From: a bacterium
GTDB taxonomy: Bacteria; Krumholzibacteriota; Krumholzibacteriia; LZORAL124-64-63
NCBI GenBank assembly: GCA_016703265.1
Contig: JADJCK010000014.1
Coordinates: 1-64,000 of the forward strand
Length of the DNA stretch: 64,000 nucleotides
Direction of reading: 5' to 3'
The notes below the pieces were generated by a model. It was not told the DNA's origin. It saw only the letters and a program-made list of their open reading frames with translations, and made no database searches. The position numbers and the translations under genes are program-made. Shown in pieces: positions 16,577-25,163 of this stretch (position 1 is the stretch's first letter; each line of letters begins with the position of its first letter).

Positions 16577-18022
16577 CTAGCGATCGGTACGCACCAGATC
16601 CACCCGCCGGTTCGCCTGGCGACCCGCGTCGGTGGTGTTGTCCGCCACCGGCAGGTCCTCGCCGTAACCGACAGCGGTCATCCGGCCGGCCTCGACGCCG
16701 GCGCCGACCAGGTACTGGCGCACGGCCTCGGCACGCTGGGCCGAGAGGTTACGGTTGGCCTCGGCCGAGCCGACGTTGTCGGTGTGGCCCTGCACTTCCA
16801 CGCGCACCATCGGCCATGCCTTCAGCGAAGCCGCGACTTCCTCGAGCGTCGTCACCGACACCGGGTCGAGCACGGCCGAGCCGGTCTTGAAACGCACGCC
16901 CTTGAGCGTCATCGTCGCCTTGATCTCAGCGGCCAGCGGGCAGCCGTCCTTGTCCACCTTCACGCCGGCCGGCGTGTCGGGGCAGGTGTCGGCGGCGTCG
17001 TTCACGCCGTCGCCGTCGTTGTCCGGGTCGGGGCAGCCGTCCGCGTCCTGGAAGCCGTCCGGATCCTCGGCCTGGTCCGGGCACTTGTCCTTGGCGTCGA
17101 GCACGCCGTCACCGTCGTTGTCGGGATCGGGGCAGCCGTCCTCGTCGCGGAAGCCGTCGCGGTCCTCGGCGTCGTTCGGGCAGCCGTCGACGGTGTCGCC
17201 GATGCCGTCGCTGTCGTTGTCCGGCTCGGGACAGCCGTCGGTGTCCTGCCAGCTGTCGAAGTCCTCGGCCACTTCGGGGCAGAGGTCGGCGTCGTCGAGG
17301 ATGCCGTCGTCATCCTTGTCCTTGTCGCCGCCCCAGTACATGGCAAAGCCGACGTAGGCTTCGAGGATGCCGTCGTTGACATCGACCTCTTCGGCGCCCC
17401 ATAGGTTGCCGCTGCCGATGGTGTCGAGGTCGTTGTCGATGATGCGCGAATAGCGCGCGCCCAGGTCCAGGCTCGAGTTCTCGCCCACGAACCACTCCAC
17501 GCCCAGCCCCAGCGTGCCGGTGAAGTTCTGGCCGTGCAGCGGATGGCTGCGACCCTCGGCGTCGTAGCCGTGCACGATCTCGCCGTCGGGCATCAGGCCC
17601 ACGCCGTCGGTGCCGTTCTCGTCACGCACGCGCCAATCGAGGTAACCGGCGTACAGCCCCATGTAGGGCACGAACGACGACTCGGAACCGAAATGGCGGC
17701 GGACGCCGATCAGGCCGTGCATCGTGGTCGTGTAGTAGGCATGCACGCTGTCGAAAGTGAGGCCGGCGTCCTCGCCGCTCAGGGCGCCCGGGCGCACCCA
17801 GCCGTAGCGCAGGCCCATCTCCAGCGACCAGTTCGGGTTCAGCCCGTTGCGCAGCCAGAACGCGACATCCTGGTCGGCGTTCGAATAGTCGTGCTCGCCG
17901 CCGATCATCTTCTGCAGGCCGAGCTGGGTGCCCACGCCCCAGCGCCCGGTCAGGTCGTTGGCCAGCACGGGGCCGGCCAGCAGCATCAGCACCAGGGGTG
18001 CCAGCGCGACGATACGTTTCAT
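16577..18022 (-). CDS. OmpA-family outer membrane protein with TSP3 repeats
   Basis: 481 residues. The start ATG (complement of 18020-18022) follows AGGAGG; a longer frame upstream lacks support. Signal peptide to about VLA-ND. Residues 25-235 form a beta-barrel-like domain with regular alternating strands (WSLEMGLRYGW, FVPYMGLYAGYLDW, TGTLGLGVEWFVG). Residues 240-365 hold Asp-rich thrombospondin type 3 calcium-binding repeats of the form DxDxDGxxDxxDxCP, about five of them. The C-terminus is a peptidoglycan-binding OmpA domain (GVRFKTGSAVLDPVS, VEVQGHTDNVGSAEANRNLS, RAEAVRQYLV, NRRVDLV). It should tether the outer membrane to the cell wall. It is a single-gene unit with its own terminator. 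Confidence 0.93.
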   Translation of the reverse strand: MKRIVALAPLVLMLLAGPVLANDLTGRWGVGTQLGLQKMIGGEHDYSNADQDVAFWLRNGLNPNWSLEMGLRYGWVRPGALSGEDAGLTFDSVHAYYTTTMHGLIGVRRHFGSESSFVPYMGLYAGYLDWRVRDENGTDGVGLMPDGEIVHGYDAEGRSHPLHGQNFTGTLGLGVEWFVGENSSLDLGARYSRIIDNDLDTIGSGNLWGAEEVDVNDGILEAYVGFAMYWGGDKDKDDDGILDDADLCPEVAEDFDSWQDTDGCPEPDNDSDGIGDTVDGCPNDAEDRDGFRDEDGCPDPDNDGDGVLDAKDKCPDQAEDPDGFQDADGCPDPDNDGDGVNDAADTCPDTPAGVKVDKDGCPLAAEIKATMTLKGVRFKTGSAVLDPVSVTTLEEVAASLKAWPMVRVEVQGHTDNVGSAEANRNLSAQRAEAVRQYLVGAGVEAGRMTAVGYGEDLPVADNTTDAGRQANRRVDLVRTDR

Positions 18023-18209
18023 GGGGGTTCCTCCTGCGCGGGGTGGGCCGCGCGCTCCTGAAATGGCGACTTCGAATGCTGGATGTGTCTCAATTCCTAA
18101 TGCAATGGTCCGCTTTGATCCAGAGATTTCTGCGCCGCGACCGGGCATTGCCGCGCCGACCCCGTGCAGCTAAGGTGCTGCCGGTCGCACCAACCAGCCC
18201 GGAGGCCGC

Positions 18210-19232
18210 ATGACCGCATCCGATTCCACCCGCCCCTGGTCCGCCCATCCGCTGGCCCGCGAACTGGACGTGGCCCTGGACGCCGTTCGCGAAGCCGGTT
18301 CGCTGTGCCATGAGGTTGGACAGGCGGTCGACCGCGGCGCGTTGGCCAAGCCCGACCGCAGCCCGGTCACCGTGGCCGATTTCGGCGCCCAGGCGCTGGT
18401 GTGCCGTGCCCTCGGCGAGGCCTTCGCGACCGACCCGGTGATGGGCGAGGAATCCGCTGCCGCACTGCGACAGCCGGAAGCCGCGGCCCTGCTGGCGCGC
18501 GTGACGGCGCTGGTCGCCGCGCGGCGACCGGGCGCCGGCGCCGGGGACGTCTGCGCGTGGATCGACCGCGGGCAGTTCGCCGCGACTGCGCCGCGCTTCT
18601 GGGCCCTCGACCCCGTCGACGGCACCAAGGGATTCCTGCGGGGCGGGCAGTACGCCATCGCGCTGGCGCTCATAGTCGATGGGCAACTGGCGGCCGCGGT
18701 GATGGGCTGCCCCAGCCTGGGTACGCAGGTGGCCGACGATGCCGGCGACGGCACGCTGTTCGCCGCACTGGCCGGCGGCGGCGCCTGGCAGATGCCGCTG
18801 CGTGCGGCGGGTGCACCGCGGACCATGGGCACGAGCGCCGTCGCCGACCCGGCGCGGGTGCGATTCTGCGAGTCGGTCGAAGCCGCCCATTCGTCGCACG
18901 GCAACGCAGCCCGCGTGACGGAGCTGCTGGGCGTCACGGCCCCGCCGGTGCGGCTGGACAGCCAGGCCAAGTACGGCGTGGTCGCCCGTGGGGAAGCTGA
19001 AGCCTACCTGCGCATGCCGAACCGTGCCGACTATTCCGAGAACATCTGGGATCACGCTGCCGGCGCCCTGGTGGTGACGGAGGCCGGCGGCACGGTGACG
19101 GACATTGCCGGCAAGCCGCTCGATTTCTCGCGCGGGGTCAAGCTGGCGGTCAATCGCGGCGTCGTAGCCACCTGCGGGCCGGTCCACGCCGCGGTCATCG
19201 GGGCCATCGGCAAGCTGGGATTGGCGGGTTAA
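18210..19232 (+). CDS. HAL2-type 3'(2'),5'-bisphosphate nucleotidase
   Basis: A 340-residue member of the inositol monophosphatase superfamily, Mg2+-dependent and Li+-sensitive in characterised relatives. Metal ligands are visible: E80-E81 in GEES, D134 and D137 in LDPVDGTKGFLRGGQYA, and the late WDHAAG Asp. The GTKGFLRGGQYAIALALI stretch and total length match the yeast HAL2/plant SAL1 branch rather than simple inositol monophosphatases. The probable role is to hydrolyse 3'-phosphoadenosine 5'-phosphate formed in sulfate assimilation and sulfotransfer. ATG 18210 follows GGAGGCCGC. It is divergent from the OmpA-like gene. Confidence 0.85.
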   Translation: MTASDSTRPWSAHPLARELDVALDAVREAGSLCHEVGQAVDRGALAKPDRSPVTVADFGAQALVCRALGEAFATDPVMGEESAAALRQPEAAALLARVTALVAARRPGAGAGDVCAWIDRGQFAATAPRFWALDPVDGTKGFLRGGQYAIALALIVDGQLAAAVMGCPSLGTQVADDAGDGTLFAALAGGGAWQMPLRAAGAPRTMGTSAVADPARVRFCESVEAAHSSHGNAARVTELLGVTAPPVRLDSQAKYGVVARGEAEAYLRMPNRADYSENIWDHAAGALVVTEAGGTVTDIAGKPLDFSRGVKLAVNRGVVATCGPVHAAVIGAIGKLGLAG

Positions 19233-19261
19233 CGCTCCCGGTCGCTACCCGCGGCCGCGAC

Positions 19262-19810
19262 TCAGCGGAACATCGGCACGGCGCCCGGCGTCTCCCGGTA
19301 GGTCGAGGTCCTTTTCGGCTGCCACTGCCCACCGATCTTCATGCGGCTCTCGACGGTGTGACCGTCGGCCGTGCGGCGCCAGACGCCCTCCACCTCGCTG
19401 ATGTCCCCCGCATTGCCCACCACCTGCTCGCGCGTGACCAGTGAATCACCGGCGGCGGTGATGGTGCCGTGCGTGTAGAAGTCGGCCGTGGTCACGTACC
19501 AGTAGGCGATGGCCTGACGTGAGACGTCCCACATGATGATCGACTCGCCGCCGTAGTCACCGCCGTTGATCGAGTGGGTGATGCGCACGGCCTTGCCGCC
19601 GAGGATGGTCTCCCACTCCTGCACGTCGACGGTCGCGGCCTCGTTCCCGGCCGGCCCCATGTTCGCGGTGAACACGCGGTCCACGTAGGGAGCCAGGGGC
19701 GCCAGGCGCGGATCGAGCCCGGCGGCCATTGCGGTGGCGGCGGCGACGGCCATGAACGCTGCGACGCGCACGACGGTACGGAGAGCGTTGCGGTGGGCAG
19801 TGGACGGCAT
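19262..19810 (-). CDS. Exported protein of unknown function, DUF1579-like
   Basis: 182 residues. The start (complement of 19808-19810) follows GGGAGAA. The signal peptide is MPSTAHRN...VAAATAMAAG. The mature protein begins with a helix (LAPLAPYVDRVFTANMG) and continues as beta strands: VQEWETILGGKAVRITHSIN, GGESIIMWDVSRQAIAYWYV, THGTITAAGDSLVTREQV. A strand pattern of this kind is typical of lipocalin-like periplasmic proteins that have been grouped near DUF1579. No catalytic residues can be named. It converges with the nucleotidase gene and is divergent from the flavoprotein gene. The final PGAVPMFR is only weakly like the tails of two other secreted proteins here. Confidence 0.6.
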   Translation of the reverse strand: MPSTAHRNALRTVVRVAAFMAVAAATAMAAGLDPRLAPLAPYVDRVFTANMGPAGNEAATVDVQEWETILGGKAVRITHSINGGDYGGESIIMWDVSRQAIAYWYVTTADFYTHGTITAAGDSLVTREQVVGNAGDISEVEGVWRRTADGHTVESRMKIGGQWQPKRTSTYRETPGAVPMFR

Positions 19811-19930
19811 GGCGGTTCTCCCGGGAAGTCGTCGCTGGCGCGGCGAAGGTGGTTGGGGCATTCTTGCCTCGCGGCATTCCGGCCATGGTAGCGGCGCGGG
19901 GCGCCGGACGTCCACCCTGCGGAGGCATGC

Positions 19931-21169
19931 ATGATCGTCGTTGTCGGCGCCGGGCCGGCGGGCCTGTTCGCGGCCGTTACCGCTCGAGAGGCGGCGCCGG
20001 GCCGACCGGTCGTCGTGTTCGAGAAGGCCGGCAAGCCGCTGGCCAAGGTGCTGGTGTCCGGCGGCGGGCGCTGCAACGTCACCCACGCCTGTTTCGACCC
20101 CCGGGAGCTGGTCACACGCTACCCGCGCGGCGGCCGCGAATTGCGCGGCCCCCTCACCCGCTTCGGCCCGGCCGAGACCGCGGCCTGGTTCGCTGCGCAC
20201 GGCGTGGTGCTGAAAACCGAAGCCGATGGCCGCATGTTCCCCACCACCGACGACTCGCGCACCGTGGCCGAGGCGCTGCTGGGCGCGTCAAGAGACCTGG
20301 GCGTGGACCTGCGCCTGCGCGAAGGTGTGCGCGCGGTGAGCGTGACCGAAGGCGGCTTCCGCGTGGAGCCCGAGGCCGGCGAACCGATTGTCGCCGACAA
20401 GGTGCTGCTCGCCACCGGCGGCCGCACCTCGCGGGGCGACGCCGGGAGCGTCGACGGCTACACGCTGGCCGCGGCCCTGGGACACACGGTGGTGCCGCCG
20501 GTGCCCTCGCTGTTCAGCCTGGACTGTGCCGAACCCTGGCTCACCGCGCTGGCCGGCGTAGCCGTGGCCGATGCGGTCGTCGCCGTGGGCGAGGGCCGTG
20601 CCGCCGTCAGCCGCCGCGGTCCGGTGCTGGTCACCCACCGTGGCGTGAGCGGCCCGGCCGTGCTGGTGCTCTCGGCCTGGGCGGCGCGCACGCTGCACGA
20701 GGCGGGGTATGTTGCGGAACTGCGCGTGGACTGGCTGCCCGGCACGCCTGCATCCGGCATCGATGCGCTGCTGAAGGAGTGGGCGCACGCACACGGCAAG
20801 CAGGAAGTCGTGGCGCTGGGGCCGGGCGGCCTGCCGAAGCGCCTGTGGACCGCCCTGGCGATGCATGCCGGCGTGGACGCGCAGCAGCGCTGGGGCGACC
20901 TCGACCGGGCCGGCCGCGAGATGCTTGGCGCGGCCCTGCGCAACACGTGCCTGCACACCACGGGGCAGAGCACGCACAAGGAGGAGTTCGTCACCTGCGG
21001 CGGCGTGGACCTGCGCGAGGTGGACTTTCGCACCATGGAGAGTCGTCGCTGCCCGGGACTGTACCTGGCGGGCGAGGTGCTGGATATCGACGGCGTGACC
21101 GGCGGCTTCAACTTCCAGGGCTGCTGGACCACCGGCCGCCTGGCCGGGCTGGCACTCGCAGCCGACTGA
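19931..21169 (+). CDS. BaiN/RdsA-type NAD(P)/FAD-dependent oxidoreductase (HI0933 family)
   Basis: A 412-residue flavoprotein of the YhiN/HI0933 family. The FAD-binding GxGxxG is VVGAGPAGLFAA at residues 4-15. The family signature GKPLAKVLVSGGGRCNVTH follows at about 36-54, and the C-terminal FAD block is GLYLAGEVLDIDGVTGGFNFQG, with NFQGCW-type ending as usual. The middle GVSGPAVLVLSAW block is also conserved. The reaction is not settled: members are proposed to reduce unsaturated or aromatic substrates, and BaiN acts on bile acids. ATG 19931 follows GCGGAGGCATGC. It converges with the MarR regulator. Confidence 0.85.
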   Translation: MIVVVGAGPAGLFAAVTAREAAPGRPVVVFEKAGKPLAKVLVSGGGRCNVTHACFDPRELVTRYPRGGRELRGPLTRFGPAETAAWFAAHGVVLKTEADGRMFPTTDDSRTVAEALLGASRDLGVDLRLREGVRAVSVTEGGFRVEPEAGEPIVADKVLLATGGRTSRGDAGSVDGYTLAAALGHTVVPPVPSLFSLDCAEPWLTALAGVAVADAVVAVGEGRAAVSRRGPVLVTHRGVSGPAVLVLSAWAARTLHEAGYVAELRVDWLPGTPASGIDALLKEWAHAHGKQEVVALGPGGLPKRLWTALAMHAGVDAQQRWGDLDRAGREMLGAALRNTCLHTTGQSTHKEEFVTCGGVDLREVDFRTMESRRCPGLYLAGEVLDIDGVTGGFNFQGCWTTGRLAGLALAAD

Positions 21170-21192
21170 GGCCCGCCATCGCGCGGTCGTGG

Positions 21193-21744
21193 TCAGCCTT
21201 CGGCGGCCATGGTCCGCCCGGACGCCGCCGCCGCTTCGGCGACCAGGACGTCCCTGCCCTCGCACAGGGCGTCATCGATGGCCCGCACGACCTCGGTCGC
21301 GGCCTGCAGCCTGGTCCTGTCCACGGCCACCGCCAGGCGACCGAGCATGGCCCCTTCGCGCGCCATGACGCGCCGCGCCAGCCCGACGCCGGCCGGCGTC
21401 AGTTCGGCCAGGCGCGAGCGCCGGTGACGCGGGTTCTCGCGCCAGGTCACCAGCCCGCGCTCGACCAGCGGTGCCAGCGTCTGCTGGAGATACTGCCGCG
21501 AGGCGCCGCGCCGCGCCGCGAGCTGGGGAATGGTCTGCACGCCCCCCTGCCGCAGGAGCAGCAACAGGCCCCGTTCGGCCACCGTCAGGTCGTCGCCGGC
21601 GTGGAGATCGCGGGCCGCCGCCTCGAGGTGTTCGGCCAGCCGGCGCGCCGCCGCCACCAGGGCGCCGGCGGCGAAGACAGCCTGCGGGTCCACGGCAGGA
21701 GTATCGGCAGATGGTCTCCCGGCAACCGGGATCGGGTCGGGCAT
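21193..21744 (-). CDS. MarR-family transcriptional regulator
   Basis: A 183-residue winged-helix regulator. The start (complement of 21742-21744) follows GGGAGGA. A helix (VAAARRLAEHLEAAARDLH) leads to LTVAERGLLLLLRQGG, the recognition region IPQLAARRGASRQYLQQTLAPLVERGLV and the wing NPRHRRSRLAELTPAG, all typical of MarR. The C-terminal helices supply the dimer interface. MarR proteins usually repress their own gene and a neighbour and are released by small aromatic or oxidative signals. The upstream region carries three regularly spaced palindromes (21800-21941) that are good operator candidates. The divergent target would be the lipoprotein gene 22060. Confidence 0.88.
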   Translation of the reverse strand: MPDPIPVAGRPSADTPAVDPQAVFAAGALVAAARRLAEHLEAAARDLHAGDDLTVAERGLLLLLRQGGVQTIPQLAARRGASRQYLQQTLAPLVERGLVTWRENPRHRRSRLAELTPAGVGLARRVMAREGAMLGRLAVAVDRTRLQAATEVVRAIDDALCEGRDVLVAEAAAASGRTMAAEG

Positions 21745-22059
21745 GGCTTCCTCCCTGAAAGTGGATCCGGTTGTCAGGTTGCCCGAACGGGACTCCAACG
21801 TCAACCATGTTGTCATCCCAGAAAGCCGCCTCGATGCCCCCGCCCGAGGCGCCGAACACTTCGTCAACAATATTGACACTACAACCCAAACACCTGGGAC
21901 ACCCCGCTGCTGGCGCCCGCACTATTGTCAACATCCTTGACATGATCTCCACCCATCCCGACGCGTTGCCGCGCCGGGGGCGGATTCGTATGTTCACGGC
22001 TGCCACGGCGACTGCCCGCCCAACGGCCGCCACCGCCCCGCTCCCCCGGAGATGACACC
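21745..22059. other. Divergent intergenic region upstream of the MarR gene
   Basis: About 315 bases without a gene, holding the operator-like array. No clear -10 was found for either direction, although the TTGACA half-sites could double as -35 boxes. Confidence 0.5.
21800..21941. promoter_or_regulatory. Array of three GTCAA-N5-TTGAC operator-like palindromes
   Basis: GTCAA-CCATG-TTGTC at 21800-21814 (one mismatch), GTCAA-CAATA-TTGAC at 21863-21877 and GTCAA-CATCC-TTGAC at 21927-21941. Centres are 63 and 64 bases apart, close to six helical turns, so the sites face the same side of the DNA. TGTCAA/TTGACA half-sites are the usual form for MarR regulators, and the MarR gene starts 56 bases away. 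Binding is inferred, not shown. Confidence 0.65.
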
Positions 22060-23202
22060 GTGAGCCTGAGATATCCGCTCCGTTCGGGCATCAGCCTCCT
22101 GGTCCACAACTGCCTGCCGGTCGTCGCCATCGCTGCCGGGATGGGCGTCCTGGCGGGACTGTCGGGCTGCGACGACGATCGCCCCACCATGCCCGCGAAC
22201 ACCGACGCCTGGCATGTCGAGGACCTGCCCCTGTTGACGATCGGCGTGGGCTTGACCGCCATCGACTTCGACGGCAACCAGGGCCACATCCTGGGCGGGA
22301 CATCGCAGAAGGTCGGCACCGACTACCTGCTGCTGTCGCGCGACCCGGAGCGGCACTGGGTCAGCGCGGAACTGGCCGACCCGCCCGACAACGCGGTGCT
22401 GCTGGACCTGGCGGCCGGCGCCCTGGGACTGGCGGTGGGCGGATTCCTGGACCAGGACATCGACCCCTGCCTGCTCTACGACGGGCGCAGCTACCCGACA
22501 GCCTCGATTGCGCGCCCAGGCGTGCGCATCGCCGCGGTCGACGGTGACGATGACCTGATGGTCGCCGGCGGCACTGGCATCGGCGGCACGCTGTGGTCGA
22601 GCCGTGAGCCGGGAATCTGGGCCATCGAGGTGACACCGCTCGACACGCAGCACGAGGGCGGCTACACCGATGTCTTCGTCGACGGCGGGCGTGCGCTGGC
22701 CTGCGGCTATGACGAAGGAGCCGACACGCTGCAGGTGGTGCTGTCGCTCGACACGGTGGCCGGCGTGTGGCGCAAGGTTCCGCTGGGAGCCGGGGTCGCC
22801 ACGCGGACATTCCGCTGCATCGCGGGAACAGCAGCCGGCGCCCTCATGGTCGGGGGCCTCGCGGGCGGCGGTGGCCAGTCGCCGCGTGCGTTCCTGATGC
22901 TGCGCAGCAGCGCCGGCACCTGGAGCGACATCGCGCTGCCGGACGGCGACCTGATCGGCGGCATCAACGACATCCTGCCGTCGGCTGACGGCGCCTGGTA
23001 CGTGGCTTGCGGCGGCGCCGGCGGCGCCGGGCTGGCGACCATCGTGCGCGTGTCGGGCACCACGGCCACGCGGGAGATGACGCCGTTCCAGGGCAAGGTG
23101 CAGCAGATGGCGGTCGACGGCGACGGCGTGGTGCACGCCGTGGGCTACCGCTCGACGGCGGGTCTCGGGCTGGAGCAGCCGACGTTGTGGACGCGCGACT
23201 GA
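22060..23202 (+). CDS. Lipoprotein, beta-propeller-like
   Basis: 380 residues starting at GTG 22060 behind GGAGAT. A hydrophobic N-terminus (LPVVAIAAGMGVLAGLSGC) ends in lipobox LSGC, so the protein is lipid-anchored. The rest consists of repeated units of about 45-50 residues with Gly-Gly-x-small patterns (HILGGTSQKVGTDYLLLSRD; LMVAGGTGIGGTLWSSREPG; MVGGLAGGGGQSPRAFLMLR), which suggests a beta-propeller of the BNR or photosystem-stability type. No catalytic motif is seen. It may be controlled by the divergent MarR regulator through the operator array. Role unknown. Confidence 0.65.
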   Translation: MSLRYPLRSGISLLVHNCLPVVAIAAGMGVLAGLSGCDDDRPTMPANTDAWHVEDLPLLTIGVGLTAIDFDGNQGHILGGTSQKVGTDYLLLSRDPERHWVSAELADPPDNAVLLDLAAGALGLAVGGFLDQDIDPCLLYDGRSYPTASIARPGVRIAAVDGDDDLMVAGGTGIGGTLWSSREPGIWAIEVTPLDTQHEGGYTDVFVDGGRALACGYDEGADTLQVVLSLDTVAGVWRKVPLGAGVATRTFRCIAGTAAGALMVGGLAGGGGQSPRAFLMLRSSAGTWSDIALPDGDLIGGINDILPSADGAWYVACGGAGGAGLATIVRVSGTTATREMTPFQGKVQQMAVDGDGVVHAVGYRSTAGLGLEQPTLWTRD

Positions 23203-23230
23203 TGCTGCGGTGTGGCCGCGGCGCGCAGGT

Positions 23231-24028
23231 TCAGCGCGCCCGCGCCACGACCAGGACGGCGTTGCCCAGCTCGCCCGGCGAAAGCGCCGCCTCGCGCGCC
23301 GCCGCGACGATGCGCGACAGCCCCACCTCGCAACCGGTGCCGCTCACCGTCTGACGGGTTTCCACCACGAAGCCGGCTTCGCGCAGCGCACGTCGCAGCT
23401 GCGTCGGCGGGTACAGCACCAGGTGCTGCGCCGGGTCCAGCATCGGCCAGCGGTCCTTCTGCCAGCGCGCGCGCAGGGAGCGCGCGTTCGGAGTCTGCAC
23501 GACCAGGACCCCGCCGGGACGCAGGCCCGCGCGACAGCGTTGCAGCAACGCCGTCGGGTCGACCACGTGTTCGAGCACATCCAACGCGATGACGACATCG
23601 GCGGCGCCGGGCCACGGCCATTCGCTGCCGGAAACCGCGTCACCCGTGACGATGGTGGCCGTCGGCACCCGTTCCTGTGCGCGCGCTGCCAGCTCCGGCG
23701 ACAACTCGACGCCCGCCACCTGCCAGCCACGCGCGGCGGCGTCCGCCAGCAGGATGCCCGCGCCGCAGCCGACGTCGACCAGCCGGCCCGGACCGCTGTC
23801 GACGTTCGCATGTCGCAATGCCAGGTCCAGGCGGCGCCTGAAGTACGCTTTGCGCACGAGATCGGCCGCTTCACAATGCGCGGCCGCAGCGCCGCTGAAC
23901 GGCGCGTTGCCCGGCAGTGCGGGCGGGTCGGGCAGGAAGAAGCCCCCGCAGGCCGCGCAGCGCGCATAGGCGCCCACGCGCGCGAAACGGGCGGCGGAAC
24001 GGCAGATCGGGCAGTTCATGGACGGCAT
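23231..24028 (-). CDS. Class I SAM-dependent methyltransferase with zinc ribbon
   Basis: 265 residues if started at the ATG complement of 24026-24028, chosen because it keeps the zinc ribbon and follows GGGGTG; a second ATG three codons on is possible. Four cysteines (C6, C9, C24, C27: NCPIC ... RCAAC) form an N-terminal zinc ribbon. The Rossmann methyltransferase core follows: motif I VDVGCGAGILLADA, motif II VAGVELSP, ADVVIALDVLEHVVDP and LRPGGVLVVQTPN. The block DRWPMLDPAQHLVLYPPTQL is typical of methyltransferases near polysaccharide and surface-sugar loci. The substrate is unknown. It is convergent with the lipoprotein gene. Confidence 0.8.
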   Translation of the reverse strand: MPSMNCPICRSAARFARVGAYARCAACGGFFLPDPPALPGNAPFSGAAAAHCEAADLVRKAYFRRRLDLALRHANVDSGPGRLVDVGCGAGILLADAAARGWQVAGVELSPELAARAQERVPTATIVTGDAVSGSEWPWPGAADVVIALDVLEHVVDPTALLQRCRAGLRPGGVLVVQTPNARSLRARWQKDRWPMLDPAQHLVLYPPTQLRRALREAGFVVETRQTVSGTGCEVGLSRIVAAAREAALSPGELGNAVLVVARAR

Positions 24029-24165
24029 CGTAGCGCACCCCGCCCGCGAAGCAAGCGGCCAGTGCGCAGCCCCGGGTACCATCATGGCCCGCAAAATGCT
24101 CCTGCTCGACTGCACAAGGCACGGCGGTCATGAGGGATGGCCGCAGTAGCACAGGAGAAGGCACC

Positions 24166-25107
24166 ATGAGAAACAAGCATCTGCTGCTGGCCCTGGCCGT
24201 CCTGTTCCTGCCGCCGGCGCTGGCGGGCGCCGGGACGCTGGAGGCACTGACCGCCACTGCGGATTGCAACGCGTGGAGCGCGGAAGCGACCGTCGCCTTC
24301 CGGCCGGGCGCAACGATGGTACTCCTCCTCTTCGACATGCAACTGGCCGACAGCGTCGGCGTCGTGATCGAGGACTATCATTGGGAACAGTGGCTCGAGA
24401 TCCCGGCGACGGCGACGGCAACCTACCCGTTCGGGGCCGCCTGGCAGACGCCGCTCGACCGCTCAGCCACGATGATTGCTTTCGCCGAAGTCTACGATGC
24501 GCGCGGCGATGTCTACTCGCTGACCCAGGGCGATGTCGTCACCCCGCTGGCCTGCAATGCCGACGGCGGCACGCCGGCCGATACCTGCCGGCACGCCGCC
24601 CGCTGGTGGCTGCGCCATCGCTCGCAATGGCCGGTGGGCGCGCTGAGCCTGGGCCACGTCGAGTACGATGCGGGGCAGCTGACGCACCTCCTGCGCGGTC
24701 CGCATCGCGGGCAGGTGGCCCGTCGCCTGGCGCACCAGCTGGCTGTGGCCAAGCTGAATCTGGCCAACGGCGCCACGAATGATATCGCCGAGTCCGTGGC
24801 CGCTGCCGACGCCTGGCTGGTGGCCCATCCCCTGGATTCGCGCAGCCGTCACCAGGAACCGCGCAACAACGAGCGGCGTGCCGGACTGCGCCTGATCAAG
24901 AACCTGTGCCAATGGAACCACAGCGGTTGCCCCGACGGCAGCCAGATCCTGGGCGACGACGACGAGGAAACCGGCAAGGACGGCCTGACGCTGGACTTCG
25001 GTGACTCGAACCAGGAATTCACCGGCGACCTTGCCGACTTCGAGGTCGACGAGAAGGCCGCCGAGGAAGTCACGAACCTGGGCACGCTGAAGGCGATGTT
25101 CAGGTAG
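24166..25107 (+). CDS. Secreted protein with divergent TPGYWKNHPEAWP-type domain
   Basis: 313 residues from ATG 24166 behind AGGAG. Signal peptide ends near LAGA-GT. The first 130 residues are beta-rich. Residues of about 150-230 read ARWWLRHRSQWPVGALSLGH...LAHQLAVAKLNLANGA, a divergent form of a domain common in bacterial secreted proteins (GYWKNHPxxWP ... LAxQLIAAKLN). That domain has no known function. A further Cys pair (NLCQWNHSGC) may form a disulfide. The last third is acidic (DDDEETGKDG) and the end NLGTLKAMFR matches in pattern the end of the protein at 11893-12507 (WGGIKSLYR). Function unknown, probably surface or exported. Confidence 0.6.
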   Translation: MRNKHLLLALAVLFLPPALAGAGTLEALTATADCNAWSAEATVAFRPGATMVLLLFDMQLADSVGVVIEDYHWEQWLEIPATATATYPFGAAWQTPLDRSATMIAFAEVYDARGDVYSLTQGDVVTPLACNADGGTPADTCRHAARWWLRHRSQWPVGALSLGHVEYDAGQLTHLLRGPHRGQVARRLAHQLAVAKLNLANGATNDIAESVAAADAWLVAHPLDSRSRHQEPRNNERRAGLRLIKNLCQWNHSGCPDGSQILGDDDEETGKDGLTLDFGDSNQEFTGDLADFEVDEKAAEEVTNLGTLKAMFR

Positions 25108-25128
25108 GCAGGAACATCTCCGCCACGG

Positions 25129-25158
25129 GGCCCGGGATCACAGGCGTGGTCCCGGGCC
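25129..25158. terminator. Bidirectional terminator hairpin
   Basis: GGCCCGGGATCAC pairs with GTGGTCCCGGGCC (one G-U pair), and flanking GGAAC/GTTCC extends the stem. It sits between two convergent genes. Confidence 0.75.
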
Positions 25159-25163
25159 TGTTC

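Noticed and set aside
16980..17300. Regular repeats resembling a CRISPR array
   Set aside because: They are codons of Asp-rich TSP3 calcium-binding repeats in the OmpA-like protein, with no unique spacers.
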